64,000 nucleotides of DNA from Thermoplasmatales archaeon E-plasma (lineage in GTDB: Archaea > Thermoplasmatota > Thermoplasmata > Thermoplasmatales > Thermoplasmataceae): contig KI542674.1 in NCBI GenBank assembly GCA_000496135.1, forward strand, positions 492,418-556,417, in the 5' to 3' direction. The position numbers and the translations under genes are program-made. The notes under the pieces were generated by a model. It worked only from the letters and a program-made list of their open reading frames with translations. It had not been told where the DNA came from and made no database searches. Below are positions 1 to 8,478 of the stretch, one piece after another (positions within the stretch are counted from its first letter, which is position 1; each line of letters begins with the position of its first letter).

Positions 1-436
1 AAGGAGCAATTATGGCTCCTGCCCTTGTTAATCTCAGCATGTTTTCCAGTGCGATTTCACTTAATGGCATTTCTCTTGGCACGAGAATAAGCCTTCTGCG
101 CTCCTTTAAGCATACAGATGCAGCTCTGGTTATGAGAGAATCTGATATTCCCGCAGCTATCTTTGCAAGAGTATTCATGGAGCAGGGCATAACTACCATC
201 ACATCGAAAATAAAGCTTCCCGAACTGACCCTTGCGGCAAGATCATGATCATCATAGGAGTAACTTGCCATCTTTTCAAAATCTATAGACGATTTCCCCA
301 TCTCATAATTTATAACCTGATCTGAATTTTTTGAAATTATCAGGTGAATCTCGTTTCCCATTGCTGCCTTCATATATTTCCAGGCAAGAATGCTGCCAGA
401 TGCACCAGTTATTCCAAGTACAATTCTTTTTTTCAT
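1..436 (-). CDS. ubiX: UbiX-family flavin prenyltransferase (partial, C-terminus outside window)
   Basis: The complement opens with ATG at 436 and reads without a stop to the window edge, giving about 145 of the usual ~190 residues. The N-terminus MKKRIVLGITGASGS is the FMN-binding Rossmann start of the UbiX/Pad1 flavoprotein family, followed by VVMPCSMNTLAKIAAGISDS and LVPREMPLSEIALENM, both hallmark UbiX blocks. Family members prenylate FMN with dimethylallyl phosphate to make the cofactor of UbiD-type decarboxylases, and are soluble. The futalosine menaquinone genes later in the window are a plausible user of UbiX/UbiD chemistry, but that link is inference. The gene points out of the window, so its downstream partner cannot be seen. 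Confidence 0.85.
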   Translation of the reverse strand, partial: MKKRIVLGITGASGSILAWKYMKAAMGNEIHLIISKNSDQVINYEMGKSSIDFEKMASYSYDDHDLAARVSSGSFIFDVMVVMPCSMNTLAKIAAGISDSLITRAASVCLKERRRLILVPREMPLSEIALENMLRLTRAGAIIAP

Positions 437-591
437 TATACGGATAATCTGTCAATGAATTAATTTATTCCTCTTTCCATAAAGAGATCCGCATTATTCA
501 AAAAATAACTGAACAAAATATAAGATCATCATGCGTTGTTTCTAAAGTTTGTACCAAAAATATCATTAGTGCATGTGAGGTATTATGGATT

Positions 592-1110
592 ATGATATCA
601 AAGAAGATTATAGCGGGAGTGATCATAGTAGTGGTAATAGCAACCGGTTTGCTTTACTATGAATATGGATACAACACAGGAGGGAAGCTGAATATTTCAG
701 TTGCAGATTCAGCAGGGCCTGGAGTGTCAGCAGTTTTTATAACGTTCAGTGGAGTGGAGGTTCATTCAACGGGGGGAAATAACAGCAGTGGATGGCAGAG
801 CTATAGTATGACCTCCACAACCATTAACATATATGATGTTACCACAACAAACCCTTCATTTCTTAAGGCATTAAATCTTTCAGCAGGAAAGTACACCCAG
901 ATAAGACTGGAACTTCCCAGCGTCGTTGCAACTATAAATGGTGTTAACGCAACATTGACACTTGCGTCTCAGTATGCTCTGGTGATTCATCCTTTCACAA
1001 TCTCGTCTCATGCGACAACAAACATGGTCATCGATTTCACTCTGAATCCGGCTTCAATGATAACAAGCGGTGTGTTTACACCAGTAATTGGCTCTGTCCA
1101 GGTATCCTGA
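592..1110 (+). CDS. DUF4382-type secreted, membrane-anchored protein
   Basis: A 172-residue protein with an N-terminal hydrophobic segment (about residues 5-23) and a short extracytoplasmic beta-rich domain. The order GKLNISVADSAGPGVSAVFI, then VEVHSTG, a Trp, LNLSAGKYTQIRLEL, and a final VIDFTLNPAS with PVIGSV matches the DUF4382 family (pattern: valuable D, GVEVH, aGkYtqiRL, lDF). The function of DUF4382 is unknown; members are common in archaeal and bacterial envelopes. No Shine-Dalgarno is evident. The next gene on the same strand is also a secreted, anchored protein, so the pair may act at the cell surface. Confidence 0.7.
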   Translation: MISKKIIAGVIIVVVIATGLLYYEYGYNTGGKLNISVADSAGPGVSAVFITFSGVEVHSTGGNNSSGWQSYSMTSTTINIYDVTTTNPSFLKALNLSAGKYTQIRLELPSVVATINGVNATLTLASQYALVIHPFTISSHATTNMVIDFTLNPASMITSGVFTPVIGSVQVS

Positions 1111-1177
1111 TCTCTATGAATTGCTATGGGTCACATTCTTTCCATTGATAATTTAAACATGATAAGGGTAACCTATC

Positions 1178-1798
1178 ATGTCTGTGATATCGGAAAATTG
1201 TTATATTCCAATTCATATTTACCCCAAGATACCAAAAATGATCATTAAAAGGAAAGCTGTTGTGTTCCCAATAATTGCTGTGCTATTTTTAGTCATGATA
1301 CCTTTCGGGTCCAATGCAAGCACCCCGAATATTTCTCCGCCGCCAGCTTCATTGCCTGTCCAGCTCTATTATACAAATACAACGCACTATACCATAAATG
1401 CGTATGACTGGAATCAGATAATCAGCACTGTGCTGGACAATACCAGCCTGGTGTCATATCCATGGGCAAATAATCTAACGCAGGCACTGGTATTTTTCGA
1501 TATATCATATACTGGAATGAATCCTTTTGGACTCGAATTCATAGTTGCGCTTTCCAAGGAAGGGGGCTCTCCAACAACACAGAATGCCACCATTGCATTC
1601 AAATCAATAGAAAATATGCCTTCAAAAGTTTCAGGCTATACGAATATTCAGGCACTGGATGCAGGAGCTTATCCAGGTTTCTCCTGGTCAAAACCCGTAG
1701 ATAAACCGGGAATTCTGGAAGAGGAGTATTACATAGTTCTGATTGCAATTGTTGCCTCTGTATTCGTGATGTATTTTGTATTCAACAGAAGAAGCTAA
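1178..1798 (+). CDS. Secreted protein with C-terminal membrane anchor, unknown function
   Basis: I do not recognise a family. The protein has a signal peptide beginning MIIKRKAVVFPIIAVLF, an Asn/Thr/Ser/Tyr-rich extracytoplasmic region of about 120 residues, and a C-terminal transmembrane helix (EEEYYIVLIAIVASVFVMYF) ending in NRRS, i.e. type I topology. Two starts are possible: 1178, about 25 nt after an AATTTAAAC TATA-like stretch, or the internal ATG at 1238, which would place the signal peptide directly at the N-terminus and looks more natural for secretion. It lies between a DUF4382 protein and the 3' end of a converging giant surface protein. Confidence 0.55.
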   Translation: MSVISENCYIPIHIYPKIPKMIIKRKAVVFPIIAVLFLVMIPFGSNASTPNISPPPASLPVQLYYTNTTHYTINAYDWNQIISTVLDNTSLVSYPWANNLTQALVFFDISYTGMNPFGLEFIVALSKEGGSPTTQNATIAFKSIENMPSKVSGYTNIQALDAGAYPGFSWSKPVDKPGILEEEYYIVLIAIVASVFVMYFVFNRRS

Positions 1799-1813
1799 TT
1801 GCTGAAAAATAAA

Positions 1814-4800
1814 CTACTGCTTCTTCATTACAAATTTTTTGCCATCGAGATCAAGACCATACTTTAACGTACCGTTTGAAACCTTTTCCTTTATAACCTT
1901 CCCAACTGATTTAAATGATAGATTGAGCTCTCTGCAATGTTTTCTTAAATCTCCAAGCGAAATATGTTCTACGCCATTTAAAAACAACTCTATTTTATCC
2001 TTATTTCTGGTTCTTTTCAATATTCTCACAGTGAAAAATGCACCTATGGTAACTATGGGGATCATGATTGGCAGATTTGTTATACTGATTGTACTGTACG
2101 AATTAATTATGGTCTGATTTCCGAACTGTATATGAACTGTAATGAAATCATAACCCAGCGGGAGTGTACCATTCAGGCGAATTCCACTGCCGGCTTCCCT
2201 GTCATTTACGAACCATGTTATACTAACTTTGGAAAGCCCGTAACCTCTTAAATTCACTGTAAGGGAAGGATACTTTCCAATAACAAAACCGGTTATGCTG
2301 CTTGATGTAACATCTGGAAAATACTCGTCCATAATTTTTAATTTGAGCGATATATTTTGATTGCCGCAAGCATCCATGGCGTAAATGGAAATATTGAATA
2401 AACCGTCCCCTGGTGGTGAAATGTCAATGAAATTGCCGGATAGTTGAATTTTATTTTTCCCCATTATAAAATATTTCTCTATTATTGGCGTCCTGTCAGT
2501 TATTGAAAAGTTTAATGCTATAGACTTATTTTTAAGGACAATGGAATAATTATTGGTTTCTATTAATATGATTGGTTTTGATGTGTAGTAATATATCAGT
2601 ATATTTTTTGTTGCGTAGTTCAATGAATTACTCACCACAGTAATTCTTCCCATATATGTGCCTGTACGGTTAATCTGAATTGAACCGTTGGTGAATGAAA
2701 TTCCTCGCTGAACAGATGTTAATTTGGCTTTTAAACCATCAGGTATGTTTAATGCGATGGCAGAATAGTTTACAAAATATGTAGTTTTCAAATTGAGAGA
2801 TGGAATGGTGTTGTTCACAGCAAAGGATGCGTTAAAATATGAAACTGTACCGGACAAGGATATTATTTTCATGTTCATGAAATAAAGACCATTCTGCAAA
2901 AACTGGGCTGAGGATGAGTTTAACGAAAAGTTCACAAAATTGCCATATATTCCATATAACACTTCTTTTCCATTCTCACCGGTTATATTCAGATGAATAA
3001 CAGATGATATGTTTGAATAGAGCAGGAGGTTGAGAGAGTTGTTCACTGAATTTCCTGTGAACGAGTAATATGTATCGTTTGTAAATGAGTATGAAATGCC
3101 GGGGTTAAACGAAATCACCGAAAAGTTTGCTGTCTGCAATACAACTACATTTCCCGCCGAATAACGGCCCTCAATAATCATAGAGAATCTACCGTTGCCT
3201 ATATTTTCAATATTAACCATGTTTTTCTCAGTGGTTTCATTGAAAATTGTACTGTTATGTCTGTTGATTTTAATAATGTAATATGAAACATTCCCGAGAC
3301 TGGAAAATGTAAGATTAAAGCTATCTTGCTTAAAGTATGCGCCACTCATTATGGATGAAGAAAAGAGAGAATGGTTCTCCTTAATGTAATGATAAAATAT
3401 TGAATAGTTAAACTCAAGCCCTAGATAGTCGAAAACTGTATAATTGAAGAATATAAAATTGCCTTCATAATTTTTAGGGACAGTGATTTCAATTGCGTTT
3501 CCAGACGTTTCACTGACCGTATGGTTAAAACCAAATTCTATTTTTGCAATTCCCACTGGATCATTAACTGTAAGATTCAATAACTCTCCAGGGAAAACCG
3601 TTGAATTTTCCTGAATTGACAGGTCTGATAATGGTTTGGCGTTATCGATAGTAATGTCCCCTGACATATTTGTAGAAAACCCGTTCTCTGCTTTTACCCT
3701 CAATTCATACGGGAAGTATCCATTCTGAAAACTGTAAGTGTTTATTCTGAAATTTGAACCGTTAATCGCTCTAATATTTTTCCCAAGTATATTCAAAGTT
3801 GAAGTGTATGAAAAAGAACTGTTTATGGAGAAATTAAGGTAAGTAATTCCTGTTAGAATAGGATGTTTTGGAGCTGAAATTGTTGGTGAATGCCCCACAT
3901 ATATTCCGGCCCCGGAAAGATTGCTCACAGTAATTTCTGAACTGTTCATTCCTATTAGGATTGAATATGAATCAAAATAGGAAAAAGACGATGTTCCCAT
4001 AAAATCACCTGATATTTCCAGTGACCCGGATGAATTTGATAAAATTACTGACCCGTTTGACATATACCATAGATTCTCATGTGTAAACCACAGGAAAGTA
4101 CCATTTGGAAAAATTAGATTTTGATTGAACCATAAGACCCCTGGAGGAGTCTTCTGCTCACTTATTGAAGAATCAATAATTCCATTTTCCTCTGACCATA
4201 TGTGGATATTTGGTTTGCCATAAAGTGTAAAATTCGAAACAGAATTTGAAGTAATTTCAAGATCAGATGATACTGTGTAAGATGCTAAGACATTATCAGT
4301 CTGGTTATATATATCAAATTTAGTGTTGTTCCATGTCGGCTCAGAATATATGACACTGCCGGATTCCATACCTGGAGTAAGTAAGGTCCATAGCCCTGTA
4401 TTGGGTGAAAGACTTTCCATCGTCCCGTTTTCTTCAATGATAAGTAGATGATCACCTGCACGCGTGAATGATCCATTGCCGCAATTCAAAGTTGATGAAT
4501 AGTTGAAAATTGATAAAGTGGACAAATTCAGAGAAATAATACAGCACCGGGATTCGTTTCTGTAAAGTGTGTAGAGATTTTCACCAATATTTATCCAGCT
4601 GACGGGGTGCCCAAATCTCACTGTTAAATTGTCGTGCCATGTTGAACCGTTGACAACATTCATGAAGTTTATTGAATGCGCAGAATCAAAAATAACCGTA
4701 TTCATGATCCTGTCAAAGTACGGTCTTATGGCGATTAAAGCATCTAATGATTCTGAAATGGTGAACGCCCTGGAATACGGATCTATCCTGGCAGGCGAAT

Positions 4801-4948
4801 TAAGAACAGGAAATGACCCGTTCACAGATTTCAGAGAGTATAATGTAAGATTATAATAATTACCTCCGAACTCCATGTAGTTGTCTGCGGTGCTGCTGTA
4901 TAAGGAAGAAGTGCTAAATATGTATGGGACGTGAATTGAATTCTCCAC
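1814..4948 (-). CDS. Giant surface protein, main (C-terminal) part; frame broken from its N-terminus
   Basis: A 1044-residue open frame, very rich in Asn, Ser, Tyr and Ile with dozens of N-x-S/T sequons, as expected for an archaeal S-layer-associated glycoprotein with Ig/beta-sandwich repeats. Near the C-terminus a single hydrophobic helix (NLPIMIPIVTIGAFFTVRIL) is followed by basic residues and a ~65-residue cytoplasmic tail with winged-helix-like order (helix KIELFLNG, helix SLGDLRKHCRELN, helix SFKSVGKVIKEKV, wing TLKYGLDLDGKKFVM). The ATG at 4948 is not the true start: the frame is coding-like further upstream (VFPDVEHGVYISLGSSVENS) and continues the 4831-5472 ORF after a one-base shift near 5000. 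Function unknown. Confidence 0.6.
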   Translation of the reverse strand: MENSIHVPYIFSTSSLYSSTADNYMEFGGNYYNLTLYSLKSVNGSFPVLNSPARIDPYSRAFTISESLDALIAIRPYFDRIMNTVIFDSAHSINFMNVVNGSTWHDNLTVRFGHPVSWINIGENLYTLYRNESRCCIISLNLSTLSIFNYSSTLNCGNGSFTRAGDHLLIIEENGTMESLSPNTGLWTLLTPGMESGSVIYSEPTWNNTKFDIYNQTDNVLASYTVSSDLEITSNSVSNFTLYGKPNIHIWSEENGIIDSSISEQKTPPGVLWFNQNLIFPNGTFLWFTHENLWYMSNGSVILSNSSGSLEISGDFMGTSSFSYFDSYSILIGMNSSEITVSNLSGAGIYVGHSPTISAPKHPILTGITYLNFSINSSFSYTSTLNILGKNIRAINGSNFRINTYSFQNGYFPYELRVKAENGFSTNMSGDITIDNAKPLSDLSIQENSTVFPGELLNLTVNDPVGIAKIEFGFNHTVSETSGNAIEITVPKNYEGNFIFFNYTVFDYLGLEFNYSIFYHYIKENHSLFSSSIMSGAYFKQDSFNLTFSSLGNVSYYIIKINRHNSTIFNETTEKNMVNIENIGNGRFSMIIEGRYSAGNVVVLQTANFSVISFNPGISYSFTNDTYYSFTGNSVNNSLNLLLYSNISSVIHLNITGENGKEVLYGIYGNFVNFSLNSSSAQFLQNGLYFMNMKIISLSGTVSYFNASFAVNNTIPSLNLKTTYFVNYSAIALNIPDGLKAKLTSVQRGISFTNGSIQINRTGTYMGRITVVSNSLNYATKNILIYYYTSKPIILIETNNYSIVLKNKSIALNFSITDRTPIIEKYFIMGKNKIQLSGNFIDISPPGDGLFNISIYAMDACGNQNISLKLKIMDEYFPDVTSSSITGFVIGKYPSLTVNLRGYGLSKVSITWFVNDREAGSGIRLNGTLPLGYDFITVHIQFGNQTIINSYSTISITNLPIMIPIVTIGAFFTVRILKRTRNKDKIELFLNGVEHISLGDLRKHCRELNLSFKSVGKVIKEKVSNGTLKYGLDLDGKKFVMKKQ

Positions 4949-5472
4949 GCTACTTCCAAGAGATATATATACGCCATGTTCAACGTCCGGGAAAACCCTA
5001 TTTGAAGTTCATATTCCTTATTCTGAAGTATACTTTCATTAATGAATTCGATACCATTGCCGTAGTTTAACCTCAGGATATTTCTATTATTTACACCAAA
5101 TGATATACAGAACATCCTGAGATTTCCCTCATTGAAAATTATTTTTACATTGGAAAGTGAATAACTCATGTTAAAATTCCATGAGAATTTCAATTCATAT
5201 GCCCAGCTGGGGCTCTCTTTTAGATTGGCCCGCAGAAAAGATTCATTATAGAAATCCCCCGCACGTACATTCATTGGAAGGTTTCCGTAATCAGAGGTAA
5301 GGCTGAACTGGCATGCTGTAGAATTTACGGGACAGTAAGTTATGTTATTGTTTGTCAAAAGAGCGCTGTTCACTGTACCTCCATAGTTTGGTTTATATTC
5401 ATTAATTACAGGAATTGAACTGGTAAAAAGTATAATTATTATAATTATGCCAATTATTGCACTAATTTTCAC
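4831..5472 (-). CDS. Giant surface protein, N-terminal part with signal peptide (frameshifted)
   Basis: The N-terminus MKISAIIGIIIIIILFTSS is a signal peptide. The following region (about residues 70-165) has an alternating hydrophobic pattern like a concanavalin/LamG-type jelly roll. Homologous-looking sequence switches frame after the codons for QIGF at about 5000 on the complement: adding one T to the TTTT run there would join it to FPDVEHGVYISLG of the large downstream frame and give a protein of about 1,240 residues. Residues after that point (SRTLNMAYIYLLEVAWR and on to HYTL) are then out-of-frame translation. Divergent from the PAC2 gene with a 119-bp spacer. Confidence 0.55.
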   Translation of the reverse strand: MKISAIIGIIIIIILFTSSIPVINEYKPNYGGTVNSALLTNNNITYCPVNSTACQFSLTSDYGNLPMNVRAGDFYNESFLRANLKESPSWAYELKFSWNFNMSYSLSNVKIIFNEGNLRMFCISFGVNNRNILRLNYGNGIEFINESILQNKEYELQIGFSRTLNMAYIYLLEVAWRIQFTSHTYLALLPYTAAPQTTTWSSEVIIIILHYTL

Positions 5473-5591
5473 CTCCGGTCATTACTGTATTAACATTAAT
5501 TTTACGCAATTTCCTTCCAAAACCCTTTGCAGATATGAATTAATTTTTAATTAAAGGAAAATTAAATTATCCCGCTTCGCTTTGTCTATTT

Positions 5592-6347
5592 ATGACCGGT
5601 GAAAATAGAGAACAGATCTCTGAAGTGGTCGAGATGAATAAGTTAAATTTTGACAAGCCAGTGGTTATTGGAGGCTTTGTTGGTCAGACTATGGTAAGCA
5701 TTATTGCAACCAGTTACATCATATCGCAACTGGGAATGCATCAGGTTGCCCATATGAAATCAAAGTTAATTCCGCCTGTGGCAGTATTTGTAGGGGGAAA
5801 GCTTCGGCACCCGTTCAGAGTATACTCCGGATTAAACGGGAAATTAATGGTAATCCAGTGCGAAGTTCCCATTAAAGAGGAAAATCTCTATGATGTTTCT
5901 GAGACACTTATCAACTGGATTCAACAGTTCTCACCAAGGGAACTTGTAACACTGGACGGTGTTCCAACGCAGGAACCTCCCGATGAAAGGCACACATACC
6001 TGGTAGCAGGATCAGACAGATTGAAGGATCTGGCAAAGAAAGGAATTGCAAGCGCAGAATCAGCCGTCATATTCGGTATTGGCGGTGCACTGCTCAATGA
6101 ATGTATAATCAAAAAAATGCCGGCTATTTCACTTTTGACCCATGTGTCATCCACACTTCCGGACCCTGACTCTGTTCTCACTCTCATTAAATCGCTGAAT
6201 GATATATATGATCTGAAAATCCAGACATCACTTCTGGAAAAGACGGTTACCCAGCTTCATGAAGAACTTGAAAAAGTTATGAAGGAGTATAACGAATCGC
6301 AAAATGCTCCTGCTCCGAAGAAGACCCCTGAATCCATGTATGGGTGA
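5592..6347 (+). CDS. PAC2-family protein (proteasome assembly chaperone-like)
   Basis: A 251-residue soluble protein with the PAC2 architecture: an opening strand PVVIGGFVGQTMVSIIATSY, a central LVTLDGVPT, then AVIFGIGGALLNEC, and LLTHVSSTLPDPDSVLTLI, and a C-terminal coiled helix (about residues 210-240). Archaeal PAC2 proteins (PbaA/PbaB type) are proteasome-associated assembly or adaptor factors; the exact client is unknown here. An AAATTAAATTA stretch lies about 28 nt before the ATG, consistent with a leaderless transcript. An internal Met at residue 15 is an alternative start. Confidence 0.75.
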   Translation: MTGENREQISEVVEMNKLNFDKPVVIGGFVGQTMVSIIATSYIISQLGMHQVAHMKSKLIPPVAVFVGGKLRHPFRVYSGLNGKLMVIQCEVPIKEENLYDVSETLINWIQQFSPRELVTLDGVPTQEPPDERHTYLVAGSDRLKDLAKKGIASAESAVIFGIGGALLNECIIKKMPAISLLTHVSSTLPDPDSVLTLIKSLNDIYDLKIQTSLLEKTVTQLHEELEKVMKEYNESQNAPAPKKTPESMYG

Positions 6348-6387
6348 AAATATTTATTGGAAATGTGGCATAAAGCCACCTGAATAA

Positions 6388-8025
6388 TTAAAATAAACCT
6401 GTAATTATGCCATTTTCATTTATATCGATGCCGTTTGATGCTGGCTCCTTTGGAAGGCCGGGCATTGTCATAACACTTCCGAGATATACTACCACAAATT
6501 CAGCTCCGGAAGAGAGAGCCACAGATGTTACAGTGATAGAAAAATCTTCAGGCGCATTGAGTTTTAATGGATCATCAGATATGGAATACTGTGTTTTTGC
6601 CATGCATATTGGAAGCTTACCGTAACCTAGCTTTTCAATCTTCTTTATATTGCTCTGTGCTGTCCTGGTATAAATTACCTCCTTTGCGCCGTATATTTTT
6701 TTGCCTATGTTCTCTATCTTTTCTGTTAGTGTTTGATCCATGGAATAGGTATATTTTACAGAAATTGGATTTTCAGGCATTCTTTTCAGTAACAGGTCAG
6801 CCACCTCTTTGCCACCTTCTGCACCCTTTTCAAACACCTCTGATAAACCGTAAGCAATGGAATTCTTTTTTAACAAAGTTTCAGCCTGATCTATTTCGTT
6901 TTCTGTGTCATCGGGAAAACGATTCAAGGCAACCAGTGGGTCAAAACCAAATTTTCTTATATTTTCCACATGGAACATGAGATTATTGAAGCCTTTCTTA
7001 ACCGCGTCTACATCTTCCACATCGGATTTATCGTTGCCACCATGAAGTTTCATTGCCCTTATTGTTGCAACAATAACAACTGCACTTATTGGAATGTCTC
7101 CCACCCTTGACACTAGATTCATGAACTTTTCTGCACCAAGATCAGAACCAAAACCCGCTTCTGTTAACACTATATCACTGGTGGCCAGAGCTGTCCGGGC
7201 TGCAATCAGACTGGATGTTCCATGAGCAATATTACCAAATGGCCCGGTGTGAATGAATGCCGGAACGCCACCCTTAGCCTGAACGAGATTGGGCTTCAGG
7301 GCATCCACAAGGATCGCTGCCATTGCCCCATGTGCCTTCAGATCTCCTGAATAAACCGGCTTGTTGTCGAATGTATACCCAACAAGAATTCTGGCCAGAC
7401 GTCTTTTCAAGTCACCATAACTGTCTGATAAACCGACAATTGCCATTATTTCAGATGCGGGTGTGATGACGAAACTGTCTCTTGCAAGAATTCCTCCCTC
7501 CCCCTGAGTAACCCCCACAATTATATTACGCAAGGATCGGTCGTTCATATCTATTGTCCTTGGAAAGACGATCTTCTCCGGGTTTATTTTCAATTGATTT
7601 CCATGAAAAATATGATTGTTTATAAGTGCAGACAAAAGATTGTGCGCTGCAGTTATCGCCGGGAAATCGCCCGTAAAAAGCAAATTAATCCTGTCTGATG
7701 GTTCCACAGTAGCCTTTCCCCCTCCTGTTGCTCCCCCCTTAACGCCGAAGCAGGGTCCCATTGATGGTTCACGTATTGAGATGCTTACCTTTTTGCCCAT
7801 GCTGTGCAACGCCTGAGAAATACCTATGACAGTTGTTGTTTTGCCTTCGCCATATTTTGTTGGGGTCATTGCTGTTACGAGAACAAGTTTTCCCTGAACT
7901 TTTTTCATATTAAGTTTCATAAAATTAATCTTGGCCATATAATCACCATATGGTTCAATTTCATCCCTGGAAATCCCTATTTGTGATGCCACGTTTTCAA
8001 TTTTCATTAATTTATCAGGTTCCAT
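6388..8025 (-). CDS. fhs: Formate--tetrahydrofolate ligase
   Basis: 545 residues, full length for the family. The ATP loop MTPTKYGEGKTTTVIG, the block FTGDFPAITAAHNLL, the GGGKA segment and RVGDIPISAVVIVATIRAMK are diagnostic. The enzyme makes 10-formyl-THF from formate, ATP and THF in the cytosol. It is single-copy here with no folate neighbours, but purN, which consumes 10-formyl-THF, is encoded at 53.9-54.5 kb in the same window, implying a folate-type one-carbon pathway feeding purines. Start ATG at 8025 gives MEPDKLMKIENVASQIG, the normal family N-terminus. Confidence 0.95.
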   Translation of the reverse strand: MEPDKLMKIENVASQIGISRDEIEPYGDYMAKINFMKLNMKKVQGKLVLVTAMTPTKYGEGKTTTVIGISQALHSMGKKVSISIREPSMGPCFGVKGGATGGGKATVEPSDRINLLFTGDFPAITAAHNLLSALINNHIFHGNQLKINPEKIVFPRTIDMNDRSLRNIIVGVTQGEGGILARDSFVITPASEIMAIVGLSDSYGDLKRRLARILVGYTFDNKPVYSGDLKAHGAMAAILVDALKPNLVQAKGGVPAFIHTGPFGNIAHGTSSLIAARTALATSDIVLTEAGFGSDLGAEKFMNLVSRVGDIPISAVVIVATIRAMKLHGGNDKSDVEDVDAVKKGFNNLMFHVENIRKFGFDPLVALNRFPDDTENEIDQAETLLKKNSIAYGLSEVFEKGAEGGKEVADLLLKRMPENPISVKYTYSMDQTLTEKIENIGKKIYGAKEVIYTRTAQSNIKKIEKLGYGKLPICMAKTQYSISDDPLKLNAPEDFSITVTSVALSSGAEFVVVYLGSVMTMPGLPKEPASNGIDINENGIITGLF

Positions 8026-8127
8026 ATAATATCAATATAATAAGTGTTGAAAACGATTTAAAAGTGCTGCTTAAATCATAAGGTATTAAATGTCAATCTT
8101 TATCTATTCCCGTTCATTAAGACAATC

Positions 8128-8469
8128 ATGCAGGAAGATTTAGATAAATATATACGAGGTTTTCTTAAAACAATGCCTTCAGAGGACATGTTTATGGAAG
8201 CTATCCGGGAAATAATAAAAGACCTTGTCAAGGAATTGATAAGGAGAAAAATTAATGATGATCCTAAACTCAAAAATGATATAGCCGAAATGATGCAGGA
8301 ATATTTTGAATCCAAGGTAAAGGAGTATGACTCCATGGCTAAAATGGCTAAAATAACTGCAAAAATAGGATTAATTTCTGCGCCGGATTCAATTAAGGAT
8401 GAGGCAATGAAAGACCTAATGGAAACGTTCAAAAAGGAGATACAGGAAATAATCCTTAGAACGCTTTAG
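8128..8469 (+). CDS. Small all-helical protein, unknown function
   Basis: 113 residues, highly charged and predicted almost entirely helical (EAIREIIKDLVKELIRRK, ESKVKEYDSMAKMAKI, LMETFKKEIQEIIL). I recognise no family. A TTTATCTA stretch about 26 nt upstream of the ATG fits an archaeal TATA box and a leaderless message. It converges on the PolD small-subunit gene with only 9 bp between the stop codons. The opposite-strand frame over the same interval is Ser/Ile-rich and looks like a shadow, so the plus-strand reading is preferred. Confidence 0.65.
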   Translation: MQEDLDKYIRGFLKTMPSEDMFMEAIREIIKDLVKELIRRKINDDPKLKNDIAEMMQEYFESKVKEYDSMAKMAKITAKIGLISAPDSIKDEAMKDLMETFKKEIQEIILRTL

Positions 8470-8478
8470 TTTCAAAGA

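Noticed and set aside
12..248. Plus-strand ORF of 78 residues
   Set aside because: Lies opposite the clearly coding UbiX gene; its protein has no family character, so it is a shadow.
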